This document shows, piece by piece, positions 24,632 through 33,193 of a stretch of 64,000 nt of DNA (the stretch's first letter is position 1; each line of letters starts with the position of its first letter). The stretch is from Micromonospora halotolerans. GTDB lineage: Bacteria; Actinomycetota; Actinomycetes; Mycobacteriales; Micromonosporaceae. The notes under the pieces were generated by a model. It did no database searches. It had not been told where the DNA came from and worked only from the letters and a program-made list of their open reading frames with translations. The DNA lies in assembly GCF_032108445.1 (NCBI RefSeq), contig NZ_CP134876.1:5518001-5582000 (forward strand), given 5' to 3'. The position numbers and the translations under genes were made by a program.

Positions 24632-25579
24632 ATGGCAACCGTCACCACCACCCGCCGCGCGCCCGGCGGCGCCGGCGTCATGCCGGACACGCCCGGCTGG
24701 GCGCGTTGGGCCAACGACCACCGCAAGTGGCTCTTCGCCGCGCCGGCGATGATCTTCGTCGCCGCGCTGATCGTGATTCCGTTGGGCTGGACCGCCTGGC
24801 TCAGCCTCACCGACGCCGAGGGGTCCGTCCGCGCCGAGAGCGAGTTCGTGGGCTTCCAGAACTACCTCGACGTGCTGTCGGACACCGACCGGTTCTGGCC
24901 GGCCGTCGGCCGGACCGCCGCCTTCACCGTCGTCGCGCTGCTGTTCGAGGTGGTGCTCGGGATGGCCGTGGCGCTCCTGCTCTGGCGGCCCTTCAAGGGC
25001 CAGAAGTGGGTCCGGGTCGCCATCCTCATGCCGCTGGTCGCCACCCCGGTCGCGGTCGGCATGATGTGGCGGCTCATCTTCGACCCGAACATCGGCCTGG
25101 CCAACCAGGTGCTCGGCTGGTTCGGCATCGGCCCGCAGCCGTGGCTCGCCGGCCAGCACTCCGCGCTGCCCACCACCATCTTCATCGACGTGTGGCAGTG
25201 GACGCCGATGGTGGTGCTGATCCTGCTCGCCGGTCTGACCTCGCTCTCCGACGAACCGCAGGAGGCGGCCCGGATCGACGGCGCCAGCACCTGGCAGCGG
25301 TTCCGGCACGTCACCCTGCCGCTGCTGATGCCCACGGTGATCGTCGCGATCCTGCTGCGCGGCATCGACGCGCTGAAGACCTTCGACATCCTCTACGCCA
25401 CCAAGGGCCGCGGCGGCGGCTCCTTCCACGAGGTGGAGACCCTCAACGTGTACGCCTACGGGCTGAGCTTCGACTACAACGAGTACGGCGTCTCCTCCAC
25501 CGTCCTCATCCTCTTCTTCCTGATCATCATCGGGGCGATGTGGGCCCTGACCGCGCGGCGCAAGGGGGCCAGGCGATGA
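24632..25579 (+). CDS. ABC sugar transporter permease (MalF/UgpA type)
   Basis: ATG 24632, behind a weak GGAG, gives 315 residues, the usual length; the longer open frame overlaps the binding-protein gene and is not used. A cytoplasmic N-terminus leads into six membrane helices. The conserved cytoplasmic EAA loop is 'EPQEAARIDGASTWQRFRHVTLP'-like (EAARIDGAS visible at about residue 210), which contacts the ATPase. It forms the transmembrane channel with the next permease, whose start overlaps this stop by four bases (ATGA). Confidence 0.92.
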   Translation: MATVTTTRRAPGGAGVMPDTPGWARWANDHRKWLFAAPAMIFVAALIVIPLGWTAWLSLTDAEGSVRAESEFVGFQNYLDVLSDTDRFWPAVGRTAAFTVVALLFEVVLGMAVALLLWRPFKGQKWVRVAILMPLVATPVAVGMMWRLIFDPNIGLANQVLGWFGIGPQPWLAGQHSALPTTIFIDVWQWTPMVVLILLAGLTSLSDEPQEAARIDGASTWQRFRHVTLPLLMPTVIVAILLRGIDALKTFDILYATKGRGGGSFHEVETLNVYAYGLSFDYNEYGVSSTVLILFFLIIIGAMWALTARRKGARR

Positions 25580-26391
25580 AGGCCAGTCCGTCGTACCGGG
25601 TGTTCCGGGTGGTGGCCCTCGTCGTCGTGGTGCTGGCGCTGGTCACGCCGCTGTTCTGGATGATCGCCGCGTCGTTCAAGACCAACGTGGACATCTACGA
25701 CACCGGCAAGGCGCTGGTCTTCTCGCCCACCCTGGACAACTACGCGACCGTGCTCAAGCAGTCGCACTACGTCCAGTTCATCGGCAACAGCCTGTGGGTG
25801 GCGTTCGCCGCCACCGTGCTGTCGCTGCTGCTCGGCGTGCCGGCCGCGTACTCGATGAGCCGGTTCAACATGCGGAAGTCGGCCCTCGTGGTGCTGATGG
25901 CCCGGGTCATCCCCGGCGTCTCGCTGCTGGTGCCCTGGTACTACGTCTTCTCGAACCTGCAGCTGGTCGGCGGCTTCACCGTGCTGATCCTCAGCCACAT
26001 GTTCGTCTCGCTGCCGTTGATCGTCTACATCATGATGGGCTTCTTCGACGGCCTGCCGCAGGAACTGGAGGAGGCGGCGCTGGTCGACGGGCTCACCCAC
26101 ATCGGCGCGTTCCGCCGGGTCACCCTGCCGCTGTCCGTGCCGGGCATCGCCACGGCCGGCATCCTGTCCTTCATCTTCTCCTGGAACAACTTCATGTTCG
26201 CCCTGGTCCTCTCCGGCGCGGACACCAAGACCCTGCCCGTGGCGATCTTCGACTTCGTCGGCTACGCCAGCATCGACTGGGGCGGCCTCATGGCCGCGGC
26301 CACCGTGGTCACCCTGCCGATCATGGTGATCGCCCTGTTCGTGCAGAAGTACGTGGTCTCCGGCCTGACCGCCGGCGCGACGAAGGGCTGA
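25576..26391 (+). CDS. ABC sugar transporter permease (MalG/UgpE type)
   Basis: A 271-residue permease from ATG 25576, coupled to the previous gene by an ATGA overlap. It has six hydrophobic helices and the EAA loop 'ELEEAALVDGLTHIGAFRRV' near residue 175, as in MalG-type carbohydrate permeases. It completes the membrane part of the importer. The next gene, galactonate dehydratase, begins six bases after the stop, so transport and catabolism are one transcript. Confidence 0.92.
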   Translation: MKASPSYRVFRVVALVVVVLALVTPLFWMIAASFKTNVDIYDTGKALVFSPTLDNYATVLKQSHYVQFIGNSLWVAFAATVLSLLLGVPAAYSMSRFNMRKSALVVLMARVIPGVSLLVPWYYVFSNLQLVGGFTVLILSHMFVSLPLIVYIMMGFFDGLPQELEEAALVDGLTHIGAFRRVTLPLSVPGIATAGILSFIFSWNNFMFALVLSGADTKTLPVAIFDFVGYASIDWGGLMAAATVVTLPIMVIALFVQKYVVSGLTAGATKG

Positions 26392-26396
26392 GCACC

Positions 26397-27545
26397 GTGA
26401 CCACCATCGCGCGCGTCGAGACCTTCCTGGTGGCGCCCCGCTGGCTCTTCGTCCGGGTGGAGACCGACTCCGGGATCGTCGGCTGGGGCGAGGCCACCTG
26501 CGAGGGCCGCTCGGAGACCGTCCGCGCCGCGGTCGAGCAGCTCGCCGAACTGCTGGTCGGCCGCGACGCCCTGCGCATCGAGGACCACTGGCAGGTGCTG
26601 ACGAAGGGGTCGTTCTACCGGGGCGGGCCGATCCTGGCCAGCGCCGTGGCCGGCCTCGACCAGGCGCTCTGGGACATCGCCGGCAAGCACTGGGGCGCGC
26701 CCGTGCACCAGCTGCTCGGCGGCCCGGTCCGGGACCGGATCCGGGTGTACGGCTGGGTCGGCGGCGACGAGCCCGGCGAGGTCCGTGACCAGATCGGCGC
26801 CGCCCTCGACACCGGACTGACCGCGGTCAAGATGAACGCCTCCGGCCGGATGAGCGCCGTGGCCTCGGTGGCCGAGATCGACGCCGTGGTCCAGCGGGTG
26901 GCCGCCGCCCGCGAGGTGCTCGGCGACCACCGGGACGTCGCGGTCGACTTCCACGGCCGGTTCAGCCTGGCCAGCGCCCGCCGGGTCGCCCCGCTGCTGG
27001 AGCCCTACCGGCCGTTCTTCCTCGAGGAGCCGGTGGTACCGGAGAACTCGCACCTCATCGGGGAGTTCGTCCGCTCCACCACTACGCCGGTGTCCACCGG
27101 GGAGCGGCTCTACAGCCGGCAGGAGTTCCTGCCCGTCCTCCAGGCCGGCATCGCGGTCGCCCAGCCGGACCTCTCGCACGCCGGCGGCATCACCGAGGTC
27201 CGCAAGATCGCCGCGCTGGCCGAGGTGTACGACGTGCAGCTCGCCCCGCACTGCCCGCTCGGCCCGATCGCCCTCGCGGCCTGCCTCCAGGTCGGCTTCG
27301 CCACGCCGAACTACCTGATCCAGGAGCAGAGCATCGGCATCCACTACAACCTCGGCGCCGAGGTGCTCGACTACTGCCTCGACAAGACGCCACTGACCTT
27401 CGTGGACGGGTACGTCGAGCGGCTCACCGCGCCCGGTCTGGGTATCGAGATCGACGAGGCGGCGGTGCGCGCCGCCGACAAGCGCGGCCACGCCTGGCGC
27501 AGCCCCCTGTGGCGGCACCGGGACGGCTCCTACGCGGAATGGTGA
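26397..27545 (+). CDS. dgoD: D-galactonate dehydratase (enolase superfamily)
   Basis: GTG 26397 starts a 382-residue protein close in length and motifs to E. coli DgoD. It should remove water from D-galactonate to give 2-keto-3-deoxygalactonate. Visible landmarks are 'PPRW/APRWLFVRVETDSGIVGWGE' type start, 'SFYRGGPILASAVAGLDQALWDI', 'AVDFHGR' (first Mg ligand Asp), 'FFLEEPVVPEN' (second, Glu), 'STGERLYSRQEF' (third, Glu), 'PDLSHAGGITE' and the catalytic His in 'LAPHCPLGPIALAACLQ'. The C-terminus 'RSPLWRHRDGSYAEW' is also DgoD-like. The next gene, the matching aldolase, overlaps the stop. Confidence 0.92.
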   Translation: MTTIARVETFLVAPRWLFVRVETDSGIVGWGEATCEGRSETVRAAVEQLAELLVGRDALRIEDHWQVLTKGSFYRGGPILASAVAGLDQALWDIAGKHWGAPVHQLLGGPVRDRIRVYGWVGGDEPGEVRDQIGAALDTGLTAVKMNASGRMSAVASVAEIDAVVQRVAAAREVLGDHRDVAVDFHGRFSLASARRVAPLLEPYRPFFLEEPVVPENSHLIGEFVRSTTTPVSTGERLYSRQEFLPVLQAGIAVAQPDLSHAGGITEVRKIAALAEVYDVQLAPHCPLGPIALAACLQVGFATPNYLIQEQSIGIHYNLGAEVLDYCLDKTPLTFVDGYVERLTAPGLGIEIDEAAVRAADKRGHAWRSPLWRHRDGSYAEW

Positions 27546-28171
27546 CCATGACCCTCGACCTCACCGCCGAACTCGCCGCCACCCGCCTGCTGGCGGTCAT
27601 CCGCGGCACCGACCCGGCCGCCGCGATCGCCACCGGCACCGCCCTGCTCGCCGAGGGCGTCCGCGTGGTCGAGGTGGCCCTGACCACGCCCGGCGCCCTG
27701 GACGCCATCGCCGCGATCCGGGCCGCCGCCCCGCCCGGCTCCCTGGTCGGCGCGGGCACCGTGCTCACGCCGGCCGCCGTCGCCGACGTGGCCGCGGCCG
27801 GCGCGCAGTTCGTCGTCACCCCGGCCGTCGTCGACTCGATCGGCGAGGCGGCCCGCCGTGGGCTCCCGGTGGCCGCCGGGGCGCTCACCCCGACCGAGGC
27901 GTACGCGGCGGTCCGGGCGGGAGCCGCCGCCGTGAAGCTCTTCCCGGCCTCGCTGGGCGGCCCGGCGTACCTCAAGGCGCTGCGCGACCCGTTCCCGGAC
28001 ATCCCGTTCGTCGCGGTCGGCGGGGTGGGGCTGGCCGAGCTGCCCGGCTACCTCGCCGCCGGGGCGATCGCCGTGGGCGTCGGCGGCCCGCTGGTCGGCG
28101 ACGCCGCCTCCGGCGGCGACCTCGACGCCCTGCGCGAGAGGGCCCGGTCCTACCTCGCCGCCGTCTCGTGA
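27542..28171 (+). CDS. KDPG/KDPGal aldolase
   Basis: A 209-residue class I aldolase of the Eda/DgoA family starting at GTG 27542 (overlapping the dgoD stop) or ATG 27548. The family landmarks are 'LLAVIRGTDP', 'EGVRVVEVALTTPGAL' with the catalytic Glu, 'VGAGTVLTPAAV', 'AQFVVTPAVV' and the Schiff-base Lys in 'AAAVKLFPASLGGP'. It should split 2-keto-3-deoxy-6-phospho-galactonate or -gluconate into pyruvate and glyceraldehyde-3-phosphate. The preceding dehydratase and following kinase supply the earlier steps. A strict choice between the gluconate and galactonate epimers cannot be made. Confidence 0.9.
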   Translation: MTMTLDLTAELAATRLLAVIRGTDPAAAIATGTALLAEGVRVVEVALTTPGALDAIAAIRAAAPPGSLVGAGTVLTPAAVADVAAAGAQFVVTPAVVDSIGEAARRGLPVAAGALTPTEAYAAVRAGAAAVKLFPASLGGPAYLKALRDPFPDIPFVAVGGVGLAELPGYLAAGAIAVGVGGPLVGDAASGGDLDALRERARSYLAAVS

Positions 28172-29121
28172 GCGGCGTCGACCTGCTCACCTTCGGCGAG
28201 GCGCTGGTCTCGCTGCGGTCGACCGGGCCGCTCACGACCGGTGGCCCGCTCACCCCGCACCTGGCCGGGGCCGAGGCCAACGTGGCGATCGGGCTGGCCC
28301 GGCTCGGTCACCGGGCGGCCTTCGCCGGCCGGGTCAGCGACGACGAGCTGGGCGGCTTCCTGCTGCGCCAGCTCCGCGCCGAGGGCGTCGACGTGACCCA
28401 CGTGGTCCGTGACCCCGAGCGCCCCGCCGGGCTCATGTTCCTGGAGCGGCGCACCGCCGACCTGACCCGGGTGCTCTACCAGCGGGCCGGCTCGGCCGGA
28501 TCGGCGCTGGGCGTCGACGACCTGCGGCCCGCCCTGGCGGCCGGCGCCCGGGTGCTGCACCTCACCGGGATCACCCCGGCGCTCTCCGCGGGCGCCCGGG
28601 AAGCCGCCGCATGGGCGGCCGAGACCGCCGCGCGGGCCGGGACGCTGGTCTGCCTGGACGTCAACCACCGGGCGAAGCTGTGGTCCCGGGACGCCGCACG
28701 GGCCGTGCTCACCCCGCTCGCCGGGCACGCCTCGGTCGTGGTCGCCTCGGCCGACGAACTGGACCTGGTCGGCGCGCCCGGCGCGGACGAGGAGACCGTG
28801 GTGGCCGGGCTGCTCGCCCGGGGCGTGTCGACCGTGCTCGTGAAGCTCGGCGGCGACGGCGCCCGGGCGTACACCCCCGACGGCCGCCGGGACGCGGCGG
28901 CGCTGCCCGTGACGGCGGTCGACACCGTCGGCGCGGGGGACGCCTTCACGGCCGGCTACCTCTCCGGCCACCTGGACGGGCTCGACCTGGCCGGGCGGCT
29001 GCGCCGCGCCGTCACCCTCGGCGCCTTCGCCGTCGCCGGAGCGGGCGACTGGGAGGGCCTGCCGCGCCGGGACGAGCTGTCCCTCCTGGACTCCCGGCAA
29101 CCCGGCGACACCCTTCGCTGA
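28168..29121 (+). CDS. 2-keto-3-deoxygluconate/galactonate kinase (PfkB family)
   Basis: GTG 28168 overlaps the aldolase stop; 317 residues. It is a ribokinase/PfkB-family sugar kinase: '[20 protein letters not shown]' (first signature), 'DVNHRAKLW' (characteristic of KDG kinases) and the ATP-site signature '[14 protein letters not shown]' with the catalytic Asp. It phosphorylates the keto-deoxy sugar acid made by the dehydratases in this operon so that the aldolase can cut it. The next gene starts 23 bases downstream with its own ribosome binding site. Confidence 0.9.
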   Translation: MSGVDLLTFGEALVSLRSTGPLTTGGPLTPHLAGAEANVAIGLARLGHRAAFAGRVSDDELGGFLLRQLRAEGVDVTHVVRDPERPAGLMFLERRTADLTRVLYQRAGSAGSALGVDDLRPALAAGARVLHLTGITPALSAGAREAAAWAAETAARAGTLVCLDVNHRAKLWSRDAARAVLTPLAGHASVVVASADELDLVGAPGADEETVVAGLLARGVSTVLVKLGGDGARAYTPDGRRDAAALPVTAVDTVGAGDAFTAGYLSGHLDGLDLAGRLRRAVTLGAFAVAGAGDWEGLPRRDELSLLDSRQPGDTLR

Positions 29122-29144
29122 CCCACCCCGAGAAAGGCACGCGC

Positions 29145-30374
29145 GTGAAGATCGTCGCAGCGGACGTGATCGTCTCCAGCCCCGACCGCAACTTCGTCAC
29201 CCTGAAGATCACCACCGACGAGGGCCTCACCGGGCTGGGCGACGGCACCCTCAACGGCCGGGAGCTGGCCGTCGCGTCCTACCTGGCCGACCACGTCGTC
29301 CCCCTGCTGATCGGGCGCGACCCGCACCGCATCGAGGACACCTGGCAGTTCCTGTACCGGTCGGCCTACTGGCGGCGCGGGCCGGTCACCATGGCCGCCA
29401 TCGCCGCCGTCGACGTGGCGCTCTGGGACATCAAGGCCAAGGCCGCCGGGATGCCGCTCTACCAGCTCCTCGGCGGCGCCTCCCGGACCGGGATCATGGC
29501 CTACGGGCACGCGTCCGGCCGGGACCTGCCCGAGCTGTTCGACTCCATCCGCGCGCACCTGGAGCTGGGCTACCGGTCCATCCGGGTGCAGACCGCGGTG
29601 CCCGGCATCAACGCCGTGTACGGCGTCGCCGCCCAGCCCAGCATCGACGGCAAGCGGTACGACTACGAGCCCGCCCAGCGCATCCCGCTGCCCGCCGAGG
29701 AGGACTGGGACACGCGCGCCTACCTGCGGCACCTGCCCGCCGTGTTCGAGGCGGTCCGCGGCGAGTTCGGCCCCGAGCTGCCGCTGCTGCACGACGGCCA
29801 CCACCGGATGACCCCCATCCAGGCCGCGAAGCTGGGCAAGGCGCTGGAGCCGTACGACCTGTTCTGGCTGGAGGACTGCACCCCGGCGGAGAACCAGGAG
29901 GCGCTGCGGCTGGTCCGCCAGCACACCACCACCCCGCTGGCCATCGGCGAGGTCTTCAACACCCTGTGGGACTACCAGACGCTGATCCGCGACCAGCTCA
30001 TCGACTACGTCCGGTCCGCGGTCACCCACACCGGGGGCATCACGGCCATGCGCAAGCTGCTCGACTTCGCGGCCCAGTACCAGATCAAGTCCGGCATCCA
30101 CGGCCCCACCGACATCTCGCCGGTCGGCATGGCCGCCGCGCTCCACCTGGACCTGGCCATCCACAACTTCGGCATCCAGGAGTACATGCAGCACGGCCCG
30201 CTCACCAACGAGGTGTTCCGGCAGTCCTTCACCTTCACCGACGGCTACCTGCACCCGGGCGACCGGCCCGGCCTCGGCGTGGAACTCGACGAGGAGGCGG
30301 CCGCCCGGTTCCCGTACCAGCCGGCGTACCTGCCGTTCAACCGGCTCAAGGACGGCACCGTCCATGACTGGTGA
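29145..30374 (+). CDS. D-mannonate dehydratase-type enolase superfamily enzyme (ManD/RspA)
   Basis: GTG 29145 follows GAAAGG (29132-29137); 409 residues. The sequence follows the ManD family: '[20 protein letters not shown]', '[20 protein letters not shown]', 'YGHASGRDL', '[12 protein letters not shown]', '[11 protein letters not shown]', '[13 protein letters not shown]', 'AIGEVFNT' and '[19 protein letters not shown]'. Members dehydrate D-mannonate (and sometimes D-gluconate) to 2-keto-3-deoxygluconate, though some have little activity. It gives the operon a second entry point to the same intermediate pool. The last 11 bases overlap the gluconokinase gene. Confidence 0.9.
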   Translation: MKIVAADVIVSSPDRNFVTLKITTDEGLTGLGDGTLNGRELAVASYLADHVVPLLIGRDPHRIEDTWQFLYRSAYWRRGPVTMAAIAAVDVALWDIKAKAAGMPLYQLLGGASRTGIMAYGHASGRDLPELFDSIRAHLELGYRSIRVQTAVPGINAVYGVAAQPSIDGKRYDYEPAQRIPLPAEEDWDTRAYLRHLPAVFEAVRGEFGPELPLLHDGHHRMTPIQAAKLGKALEPYDLFWLEDCTPAENQEALRLVRQHTTTPLAIGEVFNTLWDYQTLIRDQLIDYVRSAVTHTGGITAMRKLLDFAAQYQIKSGIHGPTDISPVGMAAALHLDLAIHNFGIQEYMQHGPLTNEVFRQSFTFTDGYLHPGDRPGLGVELDEEAAARFPYQPAYLPFNRLKDGTVHDW

Positions 30375-30909
30375 CCGGCCGCCCACCCGGCACGTCGTGG
30401 TGATGGGCGTGTCCGGCGCGGGCAAGACGACGGTGGCCCGGGGCATCAGCGAGCTGACCGGCCTGCGGTTCGCCGAGGCCGACGAGTTCCACTCGGCCGC
30501 CAACGTGGCCCGGATGCGCGCCGGCGTGCCGCTCGACGACGCGGACCGCTGGCCGTGGCTGCGCGCCCTGGCCGGGTGGATGGCGGACCGGCACGCCGAG
30601 GGGATCTCCACCGTGCTGACCTGCTCGGCGCTGAAGCGCGCGTACCGGGACGTGCTGCGGCAGGGGTCGGCGGAGGTGGAGTTCCTGCACCTGGACGGGA
30701 CCGCCGAGCTGATCCGGGACCGGCTGGACCGGCGGGTGGGGCACTACATGCCGGCCAGCCTGCTGGACTCGCAGCGGGCCATCCTGGAGCACCTGGAGCC
30801 GGACGAGGCCGGCGTCGTGCTCCAGGTGGCGGCGCCGCCGGACGAGCTGGTCCGGGCGGCGGTCACCCGGCTCCGCCTGCCGGTGCGCGCCGGGATCGCC
30901 GGCGCCTGA
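30364..30909 (+). CDS. gntK: Gluconokinase (GntK type)
   Basis: ATG 30364 lies inside the end of the mannonate dehydratase gene, giving 181 residues, the normal length. The P-loop is '[11 protein letters not shown]'; '[25 protein letters not shown]' has the gluconate-binding Asp/His region, and '[10 protein letters not shown]' and '[11 protein letters not shown]' are further GntK hallmarks. It makes 6-phosphogluconate from gluconate and ATP, feeding the pentose phosphate pathway. It is the last gene of the hexonate operon; a 16-bp hairpin follows directly. Confidence 0.92.
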   Translation: MTGDRPPTRHVVVMGVSGAGKTTVARGISELTGLRFAEADEFHSAANVARMRAGVPLDDADRWPWLRALAGWMADRHAEGISTVLTCSALKRAYRDVLRQGSAEVEFLHLDGTAELIRDRLDRRVGHYMPASLLDSQRAILEHLEPDEAGVVLQVAAPPDELVRAAVTRLRLPVRAGIAGA

Positions 30910-30916
30910 CGGGCAC

Positions 30917-30952
30917 CCGCGGGCCGGCGGGGCGGACCCCGCCGACCCGCGG
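30917..30952. terminator. Bidirectional stem-loop terminator
   Basis: 30917-30932 pairs with 30937-30952 as a 16-bp stem with one mismatch and a CGGA tetraloop. It separates gluconokinase from the convergent YchJ-like gene, whose stop codon starts at the next base. Confidence 0.8.
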
Positions 30953-31372
30953 TCAGTCGGGTGACGCGTCCAGGTAGACCCAGCGGCCGTCCTCCCGGAC
31001 GAACCGGCTGTGCTCGGCCACCGTGCCGGGCCGGCCGGCCTCCCGGTAGTGCGCGCGGAACCGGACCGTGCCCTCGGTGTCGAACAACCCGCCACGGCCC
31101 GTGTCGAGCACCTCCAGCCGGGTCCACCGGGTGCCGGGGTCCAGCTCCAGCCGCGGCGGGCGGGTGGTCGAGTGCCAGGTGCGCAGCAGGTGCGCGGCGT
31201 CGCCCACCGCGAAGGCGCTGTACCGGGAGCGCATCAGCGCCTCGGCGGTCGCCGCCGGCGCGACGCCCCGGTGGACCGGGCCGCAGCAGTCGGCGTACGG
31301 CAGGCCGGAGCCGCACGGGCAGGGTCCGCTGGTCGGATCGTCCGCGCTCCGGCGGGCACCGCGTTTCGCCAC
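30953..31372 (-). CDS. YchJ family protein with SEC-C zinc-binding motif
   Basis: A 139-residue protein. The N-terminus holds a SEC-C-type metal-binding motif 'CPCGSGLPYADCCGPVHRG'. The rest is the YchJ NTF2-like domain with 'AEALMRSRYSAFAVGDAAHLL', 'TWHSTTRP' and 'EHSRFVREDGRWVYLD'. The family is widespread and uncharacterised. The following minus-strand neighbour upstream, the Lys/Ala-rich protein, is 21 bases away, so the two may share a transcript. Confidence 0.88.
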   Translation of the reverse strand: MAKRGARRSADDPTSGPCPCGSGLPYADCCGPVHRGVAPAATAEALMRSRYSAFAVGDAAHLLRTWHSTTRPPRLELDPGTRWTRLEVLDTGRGGLFDTEGTVRFRAHYREAGRPGTVAEHSRFVREDGRWVYLDASPD

Positions 31373-31393
31373 CCGGTCATTCTCGCCGACGGG

Positions 31394-31975
31394 TCACCGG
31401 CCGCTCGTCCGGGCCGTCCGCCGGGTGCCGAACGATTCCATGGTGGTCGCCTTGCGCGCCGGGGCGCGGGTCTCGGCGACCCGGCGGGCCTTGGCGCCGG
31501 CGGCGGCCTTCTTGGCGGTGGCCGCGCGGGCCGTGCCCTTGGCGGCCGGCGCCTTCTTGGCCGTGGTCCGCGTGGCCGTTGCCTTCTTGACCGTTCTCCT
31601 GGTGCCCGGCGCCTTCTTGGCAACGGCCTTCTTGGCGGGCGCCTTCTTCGCCACGGCCTTCCTGGCGGCCGCCTTCTTGGCGGCGGCCTTGGTGGCGGGG
31701 GCCTTCGTCGCCGCCGTGGTGGCCTTCTTGGCGGCGACGGCTCTGGCGGTGGGCCTGCGGGTGGGTGTGGCGGTGGTGGCCGAGGTGGCCTTCTTCCGCG
31801 CCACCCGCGCGGTGGTCGGGGTCGGCTTCCCGCCGGGGGTCTTGGCGGCGGTGGCGCCGGTCGCCCGCTTGCTGGCGGTCGCGACCTTCTTCGCCGCGGC
31901 CTTGTTCGGCATGGGGGCCTTGCGGGCCCCGGTGGCCTTCCTGGCGCTGCTCGGTCTGGTGGCCGCCTGGGCCAT
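31394..31975 (-). CDS. Histone H1-like Lys/Ala-rich DNA-binding protein
   Basis: ATG 31975 has a strong GAGGAGGACC site. Nearly the whole 193-residue product is Lys, Ala, Thr, Arg and Pro, with many AKKA/ATKA/KKAP repeats and no acidic residue until the end, giving a very high positive charge. This matches eukaryotic H1 tails and the C-terminal tails of actinobacterial HU proteins, but no HU fold is attached. It likely binds DNA or RNA without sequence preference. Its repeat composition means the opposite frames also look open, but only this strand has a ribosome binding site. The last residues 'MESFGTRRTARTSGR' leave the repeat pattern. Confidence 0.75.
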   Translation of the reverse strand: MAQAATRPSSARKATGARKAPMPNKAAAKKVATASKRATGATAAKTPGGKPTPTTARVARKKATSATTATPTRRPTARAVAAKKATTAATKAPATKAAAKKAAARKAVAKKAPAKKAVAKKAPGTRRTVKKATATRTTAKKAPAAKGTARAATAKKAAAGAKARRVAETRAPARKATTMESFGTRRTARTSGR

Positions 31976-32138
31976 CGGTCCTCCTCGCGGTCCGCCGCGG
32001 CCCGGACGGGTGCGTCCGGCGACGTCGGGCCGGCCGGCCCGCGCGGCGCGCGTGTCTTCCCACCGGGTCGGTGGTCAAACCCGGCGCGGGCAACGCCACC
32101 GGCCGCGGGCGTTTGCGGGCCGGTAGTGCAATGACGGC

Positions 32139-33083
32139 ATGGACGACGACTTCGACCGGCGTCTCGCGGCAGCCGCGGCGGCGATCCGGGAACACGACCT
32201 GGCCGGGCAGCGGCTGCGGGAGCTGTCCGTGCGGATCGGCGCGGCGCGCGCCGCCGTCTCCGCCCTGCGCGAGCGGCTCGACGCCGAGCAGGCCGACGTC
32301 GAGCGCCTGGAGGGGCTCAGCCTGAGCCGGGTCGTCGCCACGCTGCGCGGTGGGCGCGACGGGGCGTTGGCGCGGGAACGCGCCGAGGCGGACAGCGCCC
32401 GGCTGCGGCTCGCCGAGGCGGAGCGACTGCTCGCGGCCCTGCGGGACGAGTCGGCGCGGACCCAGGCCCGCCGGCGGCGGCTGGCCACCGCGCCGGGGGA
32501 GTACGCGGCGCTGCTCGACGAGCGGGAGCACCTGCTCACCGCTTCCGACGATCCGCGCCGGCCGCGGCTGCTGGAGCTGGTTGAACAACGCGGCCGGCTG
32601 ACGGCGGAGCACCGGGAACTGACCGAGGCCGTCAGCGAGGCGGGGAACGCGGAGTCGGCCCTGCACCACCTGGGGGAGCTGTTGAGCCGCGCGGCGGACT
32701 GGTCGACGTACGACGCGCTCGGCGGCGGCCTGGTCACGAGCATGGTCAAGCACGACATCCTCGACGAGGCGGCCGACGCGTCCGCACGGGTCGACCGGGC
32801 GCTCGCGGTGCTTCGGACCGAGCTGGCCGACCTGCCCGGGCCGGCCCTCGACCCGACCACCAGGGGGTTGGACCAGCTGACCCGGTTCACCGACATCTGG
32901 CTGGACAACCTGCTCACCGACGTGGTCGTGCTGCGCCGGGTCGAGCGGTCCCGGGACGAGACCGCCCGGACGCAGGGGGAAGTGGCCGCCCTGCGTCGGG
33001 TGCTCGAACTGCGGGCCGCCGAGCTGGGCGCCCGGCTGGCCGTCATCGAGACGGAACGCGGAGAGCTGCTGAAGCGCACCTGA
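32139..33083 (+). CDS. Coiled-coil protein of unknown function
   Basis: A 314-residue protein from ATG 32139, with a -10-like TAGTGC at 32124-32129 and no clear ribosome binding site. It is almost wholly alpha-helical with long Leu/Ala/Glu/Arg heptads ('RIGAARAAVSALRERLDAEQ', 'ADSARLRLAEAERLLAAL', 'ALRRVLELRAAELGARL'). A less charged middle section ('ADWSTYDALGGGLVTSMVKH') may be a small globular or membrane-touching part. I recognise no family. It stands alone between the H1-like gene (divergent) and the thioredoxin-fold gene. Confidence 0.7.
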   Translation: MDDDFDRRLAAAAAAIREHDLAGQRLRELSVRIGAARAAVSALRERLDAEQADVERLEGLSLSRVVATLRGGRDGALARERAEADSARLRLAEAERLLAALRDESARTQARRRRLATAPGEYAALLDEREHLLTASDDPRRPRLLELVEQRGRLTAEHRELTEAVSEAGNAESALHHLGELLSRAADWSTYDALGGGLVTSMVKHDILDEAADASARVDRALAVLRTELADLPGPALDPTTRGLDQLTRFTDIWLDNLLTDVVVLRRVERSRDETARTQGEVAALRRVLELRAAELGARLAVIETERGELLKRT

Positions 33084-33193
33084 CGGTGGCGTATTGGCCC
33101 AATCATCAGGGCATGAATTGGCTCTGCTGCTGGGCCACTTCGCGGCCTACCGTCGACTCGGCAAGCGACACTCGCGAAGGGACCGAGACGACG

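Noticed and set aside
31394..32128. Plus-strand open frames across the Lys/Ala-rich gene, which look like multi-helix membrane proteins
   Set aside because: Ala/Val/Leu-rich reading is the expected complement of AAG/GCC repeats. Only the minus strand has a ribosome binding site and a sensible start.
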